The position numbers were made by a program, and so were the translations under genes. From Tetrahymena elliotti 4EA (lineage: Eukaryota; Ciliophora; Oligohymenophorea; Hymenostomatida; Tetrahymenidae): a stretch of DNA of 64,000 nucleotides. Of the stretch, positions 50,069 through 61,257 are shown in pieces. The notes beneath the pieces are model-generated. The model did not search any database. It saw only the letters and a program-made list of their open reading frames with translations, and was not told the DNA's origin. The stretch spans positions 724,535 through 788,534 of the forward strand of contig JH720324.1 in the NCBI GenBank assembly GCA_000231825.2, in the 5' to 3' direction. Numbering within the stretch: the stretch's first letter is position 1; the number at the start of each line of letters is the position of its first letter.

Positions 50069-53000
50069 ATGAAAAATTATCTGATTACTTTAATTATCTT
50101 AATTAAATTTACATATTTGTAATAAAATTTTTACCAAACTGAATAAGGTTAGTTCATATCTTTTCTTCAAAAAAGTAAAAGACTTCTTTCTTTAATTTTT
50201 AATTTTTAATTTTTAAAACTTTTTTAAATTAAAATATTACTTTCTTAACCCAACAAAAACAAAGAGTGCAATTTTCACAACTTTATAAAAACAAATAATC
50301 TAAATAGCATTTTTTTCCTTTACTTATTTTGTGCTTCATAAAATACTTTGAAGATTAAAAAAGCTTTACTTAATATTAATCACATTTGTGTAGTATTTTG
50401 AAATAAAAAAGAGCTTTTCTTAAATTAATTTATTTTTTCATTTATTTGATTAAAAGAACTAGAAATCTAACAGATTGCTCAAATCCAAATGTGTTATACT
50501 ATCCATCAATTGGTATTTATGATCTACCTTAATATTGTACATCTTTAGATGGTAGTTACTATTTAGATAGATGTTACTGTTGCTCTCGTTTTTGCACATA
50601 ATGTTATTCTGGTAGTATAAATGGGTAATCATGTAGAATATGCGCATCTGGATATAATCTAGTTAATTCTGATTGTTTACCAAAATGTGATTTTTCTTGC
50701 CTAAAATGCAATGGAATAACTAAATATAGTTGCACTGAATGTCTATTTGGTTATTATTTATAAAATGATGGTTCATGCTAAAAATGTCATATATCATGCT
50801 TTACTTGTAGTGGGTCTTCAATTAATTAATGTTTGACCTGTTTTTCTGGATACTATTTAGATAGTTAAAATATTTGTTAATAATGCGATTCATCTTGCTT
50901 AACATGTAATGGCTCTAGTCCTTATTAATGTTTGAGCTGTTTAACAGGAACATATCTTTTTCCTGATAACTCATGTAGAGTTTGTAATACTTCAAATTAG
51001 TAATATTTAGATTCTTCTAATATATGTAGACCTTGTGATACAAGTTGTTTAACTTGTAATGGTTCATCTCAAAATTAGTGTTTGAGTTGTTCATAAGGGA
51101 AGAATTTATATCCTGATAAAAGTTGTAAGATATGTAACACTTCAAACAAATAGTATTTAGATAATTTTAATATATGTAGATCCTGCCATACAACTTGTTT
51201 AACTTGTTAGGGTTCAAACTCAAATTAATGCTTAACTTGTTAATCAGGTACAAATCTATATCCTGATAATAGTTGCTAGGTATGTAATATCTCAAATAAA
51301 TAGTACTTAGATAATTCTAATGTTTGTAAATCATGTGACCTAACTTGCTTAACATCTAATGGCCCAAATTCTAATTCATGCATGAGCTGCCTACCAGGCA
51401 CAAATTTATATCCAGATAAAACTTGCAAATATTGTAATACTTCAAATAAATAATTTTTAGATAACTCTTAAATTTGTAGATCTTGTGAAATAAGTTGTCT
51501 AATTTGCAGCGGACCTGCTTCAAATTAATGTTAAAGCTGCCTTCCAGGTACTTACCTCTATCCTGATAATAGCTGCAGAATATGTAATACATCAAATTAA
51601 TAATATTTAGATAATTAATCAATTTGTAGGTCTTGTGATTAAACTTGCTTAACTTGTTATGGACCAACTTCTACTTAATGTTTGAGCTGCTTAAATGGAA
51701 CATATTTATACCCTGATAACAGTTGTAGAGTCTGTGACATTTAAAATAAATATTATGTTGAAAATAATAGTTTATGTAGGCCTTGCTTTTAATCTTGTTA
51801 GAGTTGCAGTGGTTAAGATGTTACTTAATGTTTAAGTTGTATTCTCGGAACTTACTTTCATCAAGATAATACTTGCAAAGTATGTAATATTTCAAATTAA
51901 TATTATTTAGATAGTTTTTTGATTTGTAAGCCATGTGATCCAACATGTTTAACTTGTAATGGCTCTAACTCATAATAATGTTTAAGCTGCTTACCAGGGA
52001 CTAATTTATATCTTGACAACAGTTGTAGAATATGTAATATTTAAAATTAATAATATCTAGACAGTTAATAGATTTGTAGGTCTTGTAATAAAACTTGTTT
52101 AACTTGTAATGGCTCTCAATTTTATTAATGCTTAAGCTGCTTACCAGAGACTAGCTTATATCCAGATAATACTTGTAAGCCTTGCAACATTTTATATCAA
52201 TAATTTTTAGATAGTTAAAAAATTTGTAGATCTTGTGATAAAACTTGCTTAACTTGTTATGGACCAACTTCTACTTAATGTTTGAGTTGTTTTGATGGTA
52301 CTTATTTGTATCTAGATAATAGCTGTAAAGTTTGCAATACTTCAAATTAGTATTTCATAGATAATTCTTTGATTTGTAGACCTTGTCATTCTTCTTGTAT
52401 AACATGTAATGGACCATAATCTAATTAATGTACAAGTTGTCCATCAAGTACTTATTTGAATATTGATAACACCTGTTAAGCTTGCAATATAGCATGTAAC
52501 GAATGCACTGGACCAACAGATCAAGACTGCAAACAATGTAATAATTTATATTTTTAAATTGGTCAAGAAAGCAAGAAATGCTAAAAATGTCCAAACAACA
52601 CATATCTTAGTTTTTCAAATTAGTATTGCTCTAGATGTAATTACTAATGTATACTTTGTAGTGATGTTGAATAAAATTATAGTATGATTAGCAAAGATTC
52701 TAGCCTTAGCAGCGATCAACAAAACTATTGTTTAGTTTGTAATTGCTAAACATGCTAAGCTGGTTTCTTTATGTTTAATTAAATGTAATGCACAAATGAT
52801 TGCAATTCTATAGGTGAAAATTATAAAATTAATTTTACTAAAAATACATGTCAATGCATAGATGGATTTAACTTTATAACTAAGAATGTTGGAAACAGCA
52901 AATTTGATTGTACTAAAGGATATGGATTTGGGTATTTTTGTGATTCATAAAATATTTGTTATCCTTGTGGTAAAAATTGTAATACATGCACTGATAATAA

Positions 53001-54684
53001 GATATGCTAAAAATGTAATTAAGGTAGTTACTTATGGTAAAATAATTGCTATTCAGACTGTTTTCCTGATTTAAATATTGTTCCGAATAAGGAGACAGGT
53101 CTTTGTGAATGCCCTGAAGGATATCTGTAAAAAAATTTAAATAAACCTATTCAAGGATAAACAATAATTTGTTAACTACCCTTAAAAATAATATCAATTA
53201 AACTTTTAAATAGTTTAACTGATAATTCAAATCTACCTGCTAATTTTACTGATAATATGATAGTCTTATCCTTTAATCGTGAATTAACAAGTGAAGAATA
53301 TAGTCAATTAAAATTTTAGATTGATAAAGAATCTTTAAATGAAGGATAGGAATATAAAATTATTTAATCTCAAAAAGAGGGATTAGATGTAAAAATAATT
53401 ATCAGAACTGATTAAAACAGAAAAGTTAAATAGTTTTCTATTTAGTTACCTGAATTTAATTAGAATTATTAAATTTTAAACTCTATTTTGGTGACAAGTA
53501 CTTATGGAACTTCTCACTCTTCATCAGCATAGGCTTCCTAAAAATTTTAATCTGCAACAGATGTTTTCTCTTAGGATTCAAATTCTGCCCAAGGAAAGAT
53601 TATTAATTTGCTGAAATCTTTCTAAGTTCTTAGTTAAATCTCAAACTTTGTTCAGGTTTTACCTATGATTTATTTAATCAGAGATTCTCTCCCATAAATT
53701 GTAAAAGTTTCTTCTTTATTTGGTGTTTCTATTGTATTTAACTAGATTCCCTAATCTTCAGCAATCTCATTTAATTCAGCCTCTTCTTCAAATACTGAAT
53801 ACTTACAGGAAACACTTAAATCTTTTGGAATATCATCAAATATTTATGAAAATTATATTTAAGTTTAAATTTTAATAGTTGTATCAATAGTATTGATAAT
53901 TTATTTTTCATTTTTTAGATTAATATTGAAAGGCAAGTAGTATACTCAATTATTGAAATGCGTGATTATTAACTTCTTATGCAACTACATATAATCTTCT
54001 TTGACAGCTACTACTTTTGTAATGTGCTATTGTTGGATGAAAACAAATAATAAAGCTACTTTAATTGTTTAAATGTCAACATATTTGATATTTTATATTA
54101 TCTTAATTTATTTTATTTATATCAAGCCAAGTGATTACTTATTTTAAAGATTACCAAATATATTTGCTGATGTAGATTATTAAATGAAAGCTAGCAAATC
54201 TTATTTAATCGTGGCATACCTAAAAAAATATTTGGTAATAATAATATTTCTTACTTTATTTTAAAGTTAGTTTACTTGTTCAATAGTCTCTTGCTTAATA
54301 TATTCTGCGAGCTGCTTTTACTTACTATATTATAGATTCTTCTTAACAAATTTGATTTTAGCTCTAAAAGTAATTTAAGAATTGATCATTTCATTTTTAT
54401 TTGCTGCAATAGCTTACACTATCAATTATTACAATTAAAATCTAAGTTCAGATATTATTTCTAATGAGTCTCTTTAAAAATTTGAAAAGTTAGGAGACTT
54501 AATTTTTTTTATAATTATTGTATGCCTTCTAATAAGTTCCATTTTACAAATAATCCGATATTTTTATACAATATTATCTATGATTAAATCTTACAAGCAC
54601 AAAAAAATGGAATAAGAAAAGAAAAGGTAGGAGTTTGAATTAATGAGAACAATAACTTTTAGTAATTCATTAGATTAATTATGA
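50069..54684 (+). CDS. Large cysteine-rich repeat surface protein with C-terminal membrane spans
   Basis: Exon 1 (50069-50147) supplies a signal peptide (MKNYLITLIILIKFTYL); the intron 50148-50473 ends AACAG; exon 2 runs to TGA 54682. Total 4290 nt, 1429 residues. Ten full 50-residue repeats plus a partial one (about 50876-52500) follow the pattern C-x2-C-x3-C-x2-C-NG...QCLSC-x-GT-x-LYPDNSC-x2-CN-x8-LD, like furin/growth-factor-receptor cysteine modules. More irregular Cys-rich segments and a Ser-rich non-Cys region (about 53170-53850) come next, then several hydrophobic spans (from about 53860) and a short basic tail. Probably a surface adhesion or sensing protein. In repeat 4 one cysteine is Ser (CLTSNG). 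Confidence 0.88.
50876..52376 (+). repeat. Ten tandem 150-bp coding repeats
   Basis: The repeats each span 150 bp and keep six to eight cysteines in register. Third positions and the linker LDNSxIC vary, so the units are not all recent. A further partial unit follows to about 52500. Long open frames on the opposite strand across this stretch are shadows of the repeat. Confidence 0.85.
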
Positions 54685-55157
54685 AATTATAAATTAATTT
54701 TTAGTATATTTTCTATTCTGTATTTGATAATAATATTATATACTACACGTCTTGAATAAAATATATTTAACATTTCTACTTCTTTTCTAAATTAATATGA
54801 TCTACCATCAGTACTCGAATTTAAGGAGGGTAAAAAAAATAATCGTTTTTAAATAATTCTCCTTATAAACTGTAACTTCAACACAATTATCAAATTAAAA
54901 TATTTTAAGCTAGGAATTGAAACACTATGTATAAATATTTTTGAATAAATATTAAATTAGAAAAAATAAAAATTCTAAATAAGATTTTTTTATTTCAAAT
55001 TCTGATTAATCTTATTGAAAAATGAAAAAAATGATTTGGATATTTGATTTAAATTTAAAAAGAGATAAAAATATTAATTCAAATTTGAAAAAAGTTAATT
55101 TAATTTTTCTTATTTTTATTAATTAATATTTAATATCTTAACAAATTTAATAAAAAA
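54685..55157. other. Intergenic, nothing recognised
   Basis: A 473-bp A/T-rich stretch between the surface protein gene and the next LRR gene. A missed 5' exon of the latter could lie here, but none is evident. Confidence 0.45.
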
Positions 55158-57851
55158 ATGATGATATAAAATAGAAAATATTTTAAAAATCTAACTGAAG
55201 TACTTCAATTTCTTTTGAGATATAAATATACTTTAATTTTAATCTATTAAAAGTTACAAAGCTCTAATTTAACTTCTTACTTAAATCTTCATATTGATTT
55301 CTAGTAAAATTTATATTAATTTCTTTAACAATGAAATCTCAAACTTTGATTTTTAACTTTATATAAAAAGTGTGTTTCAATATTAATTATGCTTTTTTAA
55401 TGAATTTAATTTATGAGCTAAAGACTGGCTACCTAATTTGGGTTTTTTGACTTGAATTTGGTTTAGTTTGCTCATTCATTTATTTTTATTTGCAGTCTTC
55501 ATATTTTTATTGAAATTTTTATGTTTTTCTCATTCTTTTAAATATTTCTTTATTTAAATTTATTTTTTAATTTTTAAAAGTCACGATGAAATTGATGAAA
55601 AGTAAGTATATGGATTAGGATCTGAGTTAGCAAAATGCTCTAATCTCTAAACTTTGAATCTTGATCTAGGGTAGAAATTTTGTTTCAATATAAATTAGTT
55701 ATGGATTTTGGGATGAAAAAAAGACTTTAATTTATGAGTAATTAGCTGACTGACTCATTTGGGTTGTTTGACTTGAATTTAGTTAAGTTTGCTCATTCAT
55801 TAATTGTTAGTTGTTATTTGCATTTTTTTATTCAAACTTTTATGTTTTTCTAATACTTTATAATATTTCTTTATTCAATATTTCTTTTTATACACTTTTA
55901 AAAGAGGGTGTAAAGTTAGTAAAGTTGGCGAAAAGGAAGTTTAAAAATTAGTATCTGATTTAGCAAAATGCTCAAATCTCTAAACTTTGACTCTTAATCT
56001 AAGGTAAAAATTGTGCTTCAATGTATTTCGGAATGAACAAAAAAAAATTTTTTATTTATGAGTGAATACTTACAAACTTGTTGATTTCTGGTGGTTTACT
56101 CAAATTTTTTTTGGCTCACTAACTAACTTACTTACTCGTCCATCAATTTTTATTTGTTGCTCTCATATTAATTTTAATTTTTTTGGTTTTCTGTTAATTT
56201 TAAATATTTCTTTATTTAATATTTATTTTTATCATTTTTTATTAGTGAGAATTATATTGGTGAAATGGGAGCTTAAAAATTAGGTTCTGAGTTAGCAAAA
56301 TGCTCTAACCTCTAAAATTTGACTCTTCATCTTTCGTAATAATAGTGTTTCAATATTAATTAATTATGCATTTTGGAAAGAACAAAAAATCTATTATTTA
56401 TGGTTGTAAGATTGACTGATTGGCTAACTTTTGCTGTTTTACTTAAATTTTATTTGGCTCGTTTATTCATTAATTTTTATTTGTTATTTCAGTATTACTT
56501 AATTTAAATTTTCTCATTATATTAAATATTTCTTTTACAATATTTATTTTAATCATTTTTTAAAAGTTGGAATAATATTGGCGAAATAGGAGCTGAAAAA
56601 TTAGGAACTGAGTTAGCAAAATACCCTAACCTCTAAATTTTGATTCTTAACCTTATGTAAAAATGGTGTTTCATATTAATTATATATTTTTGAATGAATA
56701 AAAAGACTTTTATTTATGAGCAGAGAGACTGATTAGCTAATTTTGGTTTATTTACTTTGGTTCACTCATTCATTATCTTTTGTTCTTTGTTTTTTTCATA
56801 TTTAAAACAAATTTTTAAGTTTTTTCTTTTTTTCAATATTTTTTAATTGAATATTTATTTTTATAATTTTTAAAAGGTCTAATAATATTGGCGAAATTGG
56901 GGCTTCAAAATTAGTGTCTGAGTTAGCAAAATACTCTAATGTTAAAACTTTCACCCTTGACCTAAGGTTTGTGTTTCAATATTAATTACGATTTCTGGAA
57001 TCAACAAAAGAGTTTAATTTATGAGTACATTACAAACTGGCTGGCTAATTTTGGTTGTTTTACTTAATATTTATTGAAACACTCATTTATAAATTTCTAT
57101 TTGTTGTTTTCATATTTAATTCTAATTACTTTAATTTTTTAAAAGGTGTAATAATCTTTGCGAAATTGGAGCTCAAAAATTAGGATCTGAGTTAGCAGGA
57201 TGGTCTAATCTCTTAAATTTGACTCTTGACCTTCTGTAAAAATAGTGTTTCAATATTAATTACATATTTTTGAATGATTTTAATTTAAGAGTAACTGCTT
57301 GACTTGATAATTTGCATCTGTCTACTTGATACTTGTTTAGTTTGCTCGTTCATTATTCATTGATTTCTATCCTTTTTTTCATATTATATTCAAATTTTTA
57401 TGTCTTTTTTAAATATTTCTTTATTCAATATTTAATCATTTAAATATATAAAAGTAAAAATAGTCTTGGTAATTTGGGAGCTTATAAATTAGCATCTGGG
57501 TTAGCAAAATGTTCTAATCTCTAAACTTTGAAACTTGAAATAAGGTAAAAATTGTGTTTCAATATTAATTACATATTTGGAATTAACAAAAGACTTTAAT
57601 TTATGAGTAGCTGACTGGCTAATTTTTTTGTTTCCTGATTTTAGTTTTGTTGCTCATTCATTAATTTCTATTTATTTTTTCAAACTAAATTTTAATTTTT
57701 ATGTTTTTCTCATTCCTTTTAATATTTCTTTATTCAATATTTATTTTTATAATTTTTAAAAAGGTTTAATAGTCTTAGTAAAATGTAGGAAAAAAGAATA
57801 AGACCAAAGTTTTTAAAATCAAAGAGATTGGTTACTACAAAAGTAGCATGA
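55158..57851 (+). CDS. LRR protein built from tandem exon-intron units
   Basis: Nine exons: 55158-55303, 55581-55670, 55905-56003, 56246-56335, 56567-56656, 56877-56966, 57146-57235, 57455-57544 and 57764-57851 (TGA 57849). They total 873 nt, 290 residues. Each internal exon encodes one LRR with a near-constant core, such as NNIGEIGAEKLGTELAKYPN with ILNL and ENYIGEMGAQKLGSELAKCS with LTLHL. All junctions are phase 2. The last exon ends in a basic tail (KRIRPKFLKSKRLVTTKVA). The start is uncertain; exon 1 could instead begin by splicing at 55220. No signal peptide or membrane span is seen, so a cytosolic binding protein is likely. Confidence 0.78.
55304..57763 (+). repeat. Tandemly duplicated exon-plus-intron units
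   Basis: Each intron of the LRR gene, about 180-280 nt, has the same order of landmarks: GTAAAAATNGTGTTTCAATA, TTAATTATGCATTTTGG-like, AACAAAA..ACTTTTATTTATGAGT, GACTGNCTAATTT, GCTCATTCATT, TTTTTATTTGTT, AATATTTCTTTATTCAATAT, TTTTTAAAAG. Seven units are visible, so whole exon-intron blocks were duplicated, not exons alone. Confidence 0.85.
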
Positions 57852-57918
57852 TAACTTTTAATAAAACGACTGATATTACTTAATAAACAATATGAAAAGT
57901 AAGTTAACAAATATGAAT

Positions 57919-60452
57919 TCAAATATCTTAAAATATTAGTGTGGCTATATTCTTGCAATCACTGAGTTCTTTGTTAATATATTCAATAATTTCTTTGTCA
58001 ATTTAATTGTTTCTTTTTTTATAATTTAGTTTTAATAAATAAGTTTTGAATAAAAGATAAAAAAATTTCATGATAGATTGCTATTGTAAAAAGTTTAAAA
58101 ACTTTTTAATCATTTTTATTTAAATTATCATTTAAGTTTTTTTCTTTTTTTTACTTTTGGATTAAATTATTTGTCTATTGTTGATTATTTTTTAAAGAAT
58201 TTTTTCTAATTACTATGCTGAATCATTTAAACTTTTACATCTTTTTTAGATTAACATTAATATTTTATCTTAAATTTTTTTCTAAAGTTTTGTTTGTAAT
58301 CTTTAAAATTATTTAATTTATCTTATTGTCAATGTTTTTACCTTAAATTTAGGGTCAAAGAAGTAACATTTTAAAGATTCTTTAAAGCATTAACTAATAC
58401 CTTTGCTCCATAATTTGAGATTTTATTTTTTCTAAATAGTTTATAAATTAGATTTTTTATAAAAACAACAATTAAAATAATTAAAAAATTAAAAAAGTGA
58501 ATTTACTATAGTTATAGATTAATCTTAGTAACATTTTAGAGTTTTTATAAAGAAATTGCTAGATACTCAACTCCCTAACTCTCAATAATATTTTACCTAC
58601 AGACATTAAAATATTATTACAATTTAACTTAAATAACTAGAATTTATCAATAAAATTATTTTTTAGAAGAAATAGATTACTAAAGATCTAAAGTCAAAGA
58701 GTTAACGCTTTGAAATTTTTCTAAAGTCTTTGCAATATACTTAGCTCCTTCTTTGTCAATCTAGCTATATCTTTTCATAAAAAATAGTGTAAAATATTTA
58801 ATGAAGGTAAATAATTTAATCTTGATGTATTTTTGGATTCCCTCCTTACCTACTTTTGGAGACATGCTAATACATTCAAATAAAATTTTTATTATTTGCA
58901 AATAAATATGTCTTAGCTTTGAATAAATAAATAGAAAAATTTAAATTGTAAACAAAAATAATATTTAAGATTCTTGTTTTATGTAGGACTTTATTTGTTA
59001 ATAAAAAACAGGAGTTGTTTAATTTTCCTTAAATTTTTTTGAAAGATTTTGAAAAAATAAAATTTATTAATAAATAATTCCATAAATACATTTTATTTGT
59101 TTAATTTAATAACGGAAAATATTTACCTAAAATCTAAATTCAAAGTTTTGATGTTAAGATTTGATAATTATTTTTGAAGATAATTAACTAGACTTTGAGT
59201 AAATTTAATTTCTGATGAAAAACTAACATTTTTTAAAAAAATTTCATTTAAAAACCAAATTTGAATAAAATAATTTTCTTTGTAAAAATTTAAATATTAC
59301 TCCAAACGTAAGATCAGAGTATTTGAATATTTAAGCTTTTCTAATTATTTATTGTTTTTTTTCTATTCTTCTAAATTAAATAATTATTTATTAATCTGAT
59401 AAGTGTATATGCCTTATTCTTCAAGGATGTACATCTCTCTAATTTATGTTTATTTAAAATTATTAAATATGGGACTTTTCAATAAATAAATAAAAAAATA
59501 ATTACTTATGCAAAACCCTATTTTGTAAAGCTCCCAAGCTTGGCCAATAAATTATCACCAAAGACAAAATTATTGGTAAAATCATTAATATTTTTAAATA
59601 ATTTGGTTTTTTTTGCCCTTATCTTTTCTCATTTTCCGTTTCTGCTTCCTAATCATTTTCTTGATTTATCTGTGGTTATAAATTATCTTAATTTAATAGA
59701 TTTTAATCATTTTGGTTATTCACAATTTATTAATTTTCTTAGAATTAATAGTTAGCATCTTCACCATTTCCATTAGCTTTATCAAATATGGGAAATTAAT
59801 TAATTAAATTAATTATTTGATTTTGGATTTATTGATGAATATCAAAATTTATTATTGAATTCTAATACTATCCTATTAAATTAGATAGGACTTTTTCATT
59901 GCTTTCTTAGTTTTCTTAATTTTATTTGATGATTTACTTAAGTTTTTCATTTTTTTCTTCTATGTTTCCATCATCTTTAAATAGTATTTCTTTGATTTAG
60001 TTTACCTAGCAAATATCATCATACTTTTTAATAGTATTCTGATAAATTTCTTCATTTTTACCTATATTTTCCAAAATATTTATTTATTTCTATTTTAATG
60101 CTTGATCTACTTCATCTCTAAACTTTTAAAAGAATTATTCTACTTTATTTTAATTTTCCTTTAAATATTTTTGCTCTCCAAAAATATTCTTCATTTCTGA
60201 AAGTTTTTTCTTTATCTAAGAGTCATTTTTTAAGAATTGCTAATGGTCAAATATAATTTATTCATTTTTACTTAGATCTTTAATATCAATCAATCTATTG
60301 ATGTTATTATTATTTTAGTTTACAACACATTTAATACATTTTAAGATACACTCTTACTCTAAAAGTTCATCTATCTTTATGTAGCGAACTTCTTCTGCCT
60401 CATGAAGAGGGCACTTCATATTTAAGCCTGAATTATTATTAATTTAGTCCAT
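57919..60452 (-). CDS. Zinc-motif, coiled-coil, membrane-span and LRR protein
   Basis: Exon 1 (60452-59506) joins LRR exons 59438-59301, 59222-59127, 58770-58681, 58596-58507, 58431-58342 and 58012-57919, total 1545 nt, 514 residues. Exon 1 begins with a Cys/His cluster C14-P-L-H17 and C35-x3-C39-x2-C42, like a B-box-type zinc site, then a long Lys/Glu/Gln coiled-coil region and a hydrophobic helix (about 288-308, YLKILMILPIILSLVIIYW). The LRR exons read, for example, QIDKEGAKYIAKTLEKFQSV with LTLDL and NIIESQGVEYLAISLQ. All splices are phase 2. An unspliced reading would make two overlapping genes (stop at 59421, ATG at 59434); the phase match and 67-nt GTAATT..ATTAG intron favour one. Confidence 0.65.
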
Positions 60453-61257
60453 TTAGGTTTATGATACTTATTTCTTATCTTATTTAATTAGAAAATCTTT
60501 TTAACTTTTTTACTTTTCACTCTATAAGATTTTAGAATATTAAGCTTAATAACTTAGTAATTTATTATAATATCAATAGCAACCTCAAAATCTATTCTAT
60601 GATTGTATGATTGGATTTGACCCTATAAATATTATTCAATAACTTCTATTAGAATTATTATTTATTAAACATTAAATATTAGTATCACACGTAAATTTCT
60701 AAAAAGCAAAATTAGACTTTAGAAATAGCTTTTACTTTTATGATAATATTTTATTTACTTAAAGTCAAATAAAACATATTTAGTTTCTCATGAAATATTA
60801 ATAAATAATTGCAATATAATTATTTATTTTTACAGAGCATTTGCTTAGGGTGTTTGATTAGTGCATTCTTTATATTTTAATGCTTTTATTTTTTAATTTT
60901 TGAATGACTATTTATTAAAATCTAAAAAGTTCTTCTTAGGCAAAATAGACAATTTTAGAAAGGATATGTAGCTTTTTAAAAAATAGTTGTAAATTAAACT
61001 TTATATTAAAATAATATGAGCTTTTAAAAATTCTTTGAACAAAATTTAAATAATTTTAATTATTTTTTCATTTTAATCTTAAATTAAGAAACAAGAATAT
61101 TCTATTTATGTTATAGATGAAAGAAAGCATTAAAATTTGGAGGGAAATAAAAGTAAATAAATAAGTAATTGGTAGTGATAGAAAAAGATAAGAAATAGTG
61201 AAATAGTTTGTGTAGTATAATATTTTTTAATGAAATTTATTAAATAAATTTAAACAA
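60453..61257. other. Intergenic, nothing recognised
   Basis: About 0.8 kb of A/T-rich DNA between two minus-strand genes. Confidence 0.5.

Noticed and set aside
50459..52603. Three minus-strand frames across the cysteine-repeat gene
   Set aside because: They are mirror images of the 150-bp repeat on the opposite strand.
56062..56283. 73-codon plus-strand frame in the LRR gene
   Set aside because: It spans an intron and part of an exon in the wrong frame.
57734..57958. 74-codon minus-strand frame
   Set aside because: It overlaps the last exon of the plus-strand LRR gene and the last LRR exon of the minus-strand gene in another frame; no independent support.
59540..59755. 71-codon plus-strand frame
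   Set aside because: Antisense to the exon encoding the membrane helix of the minus-strand gene; a shadow.
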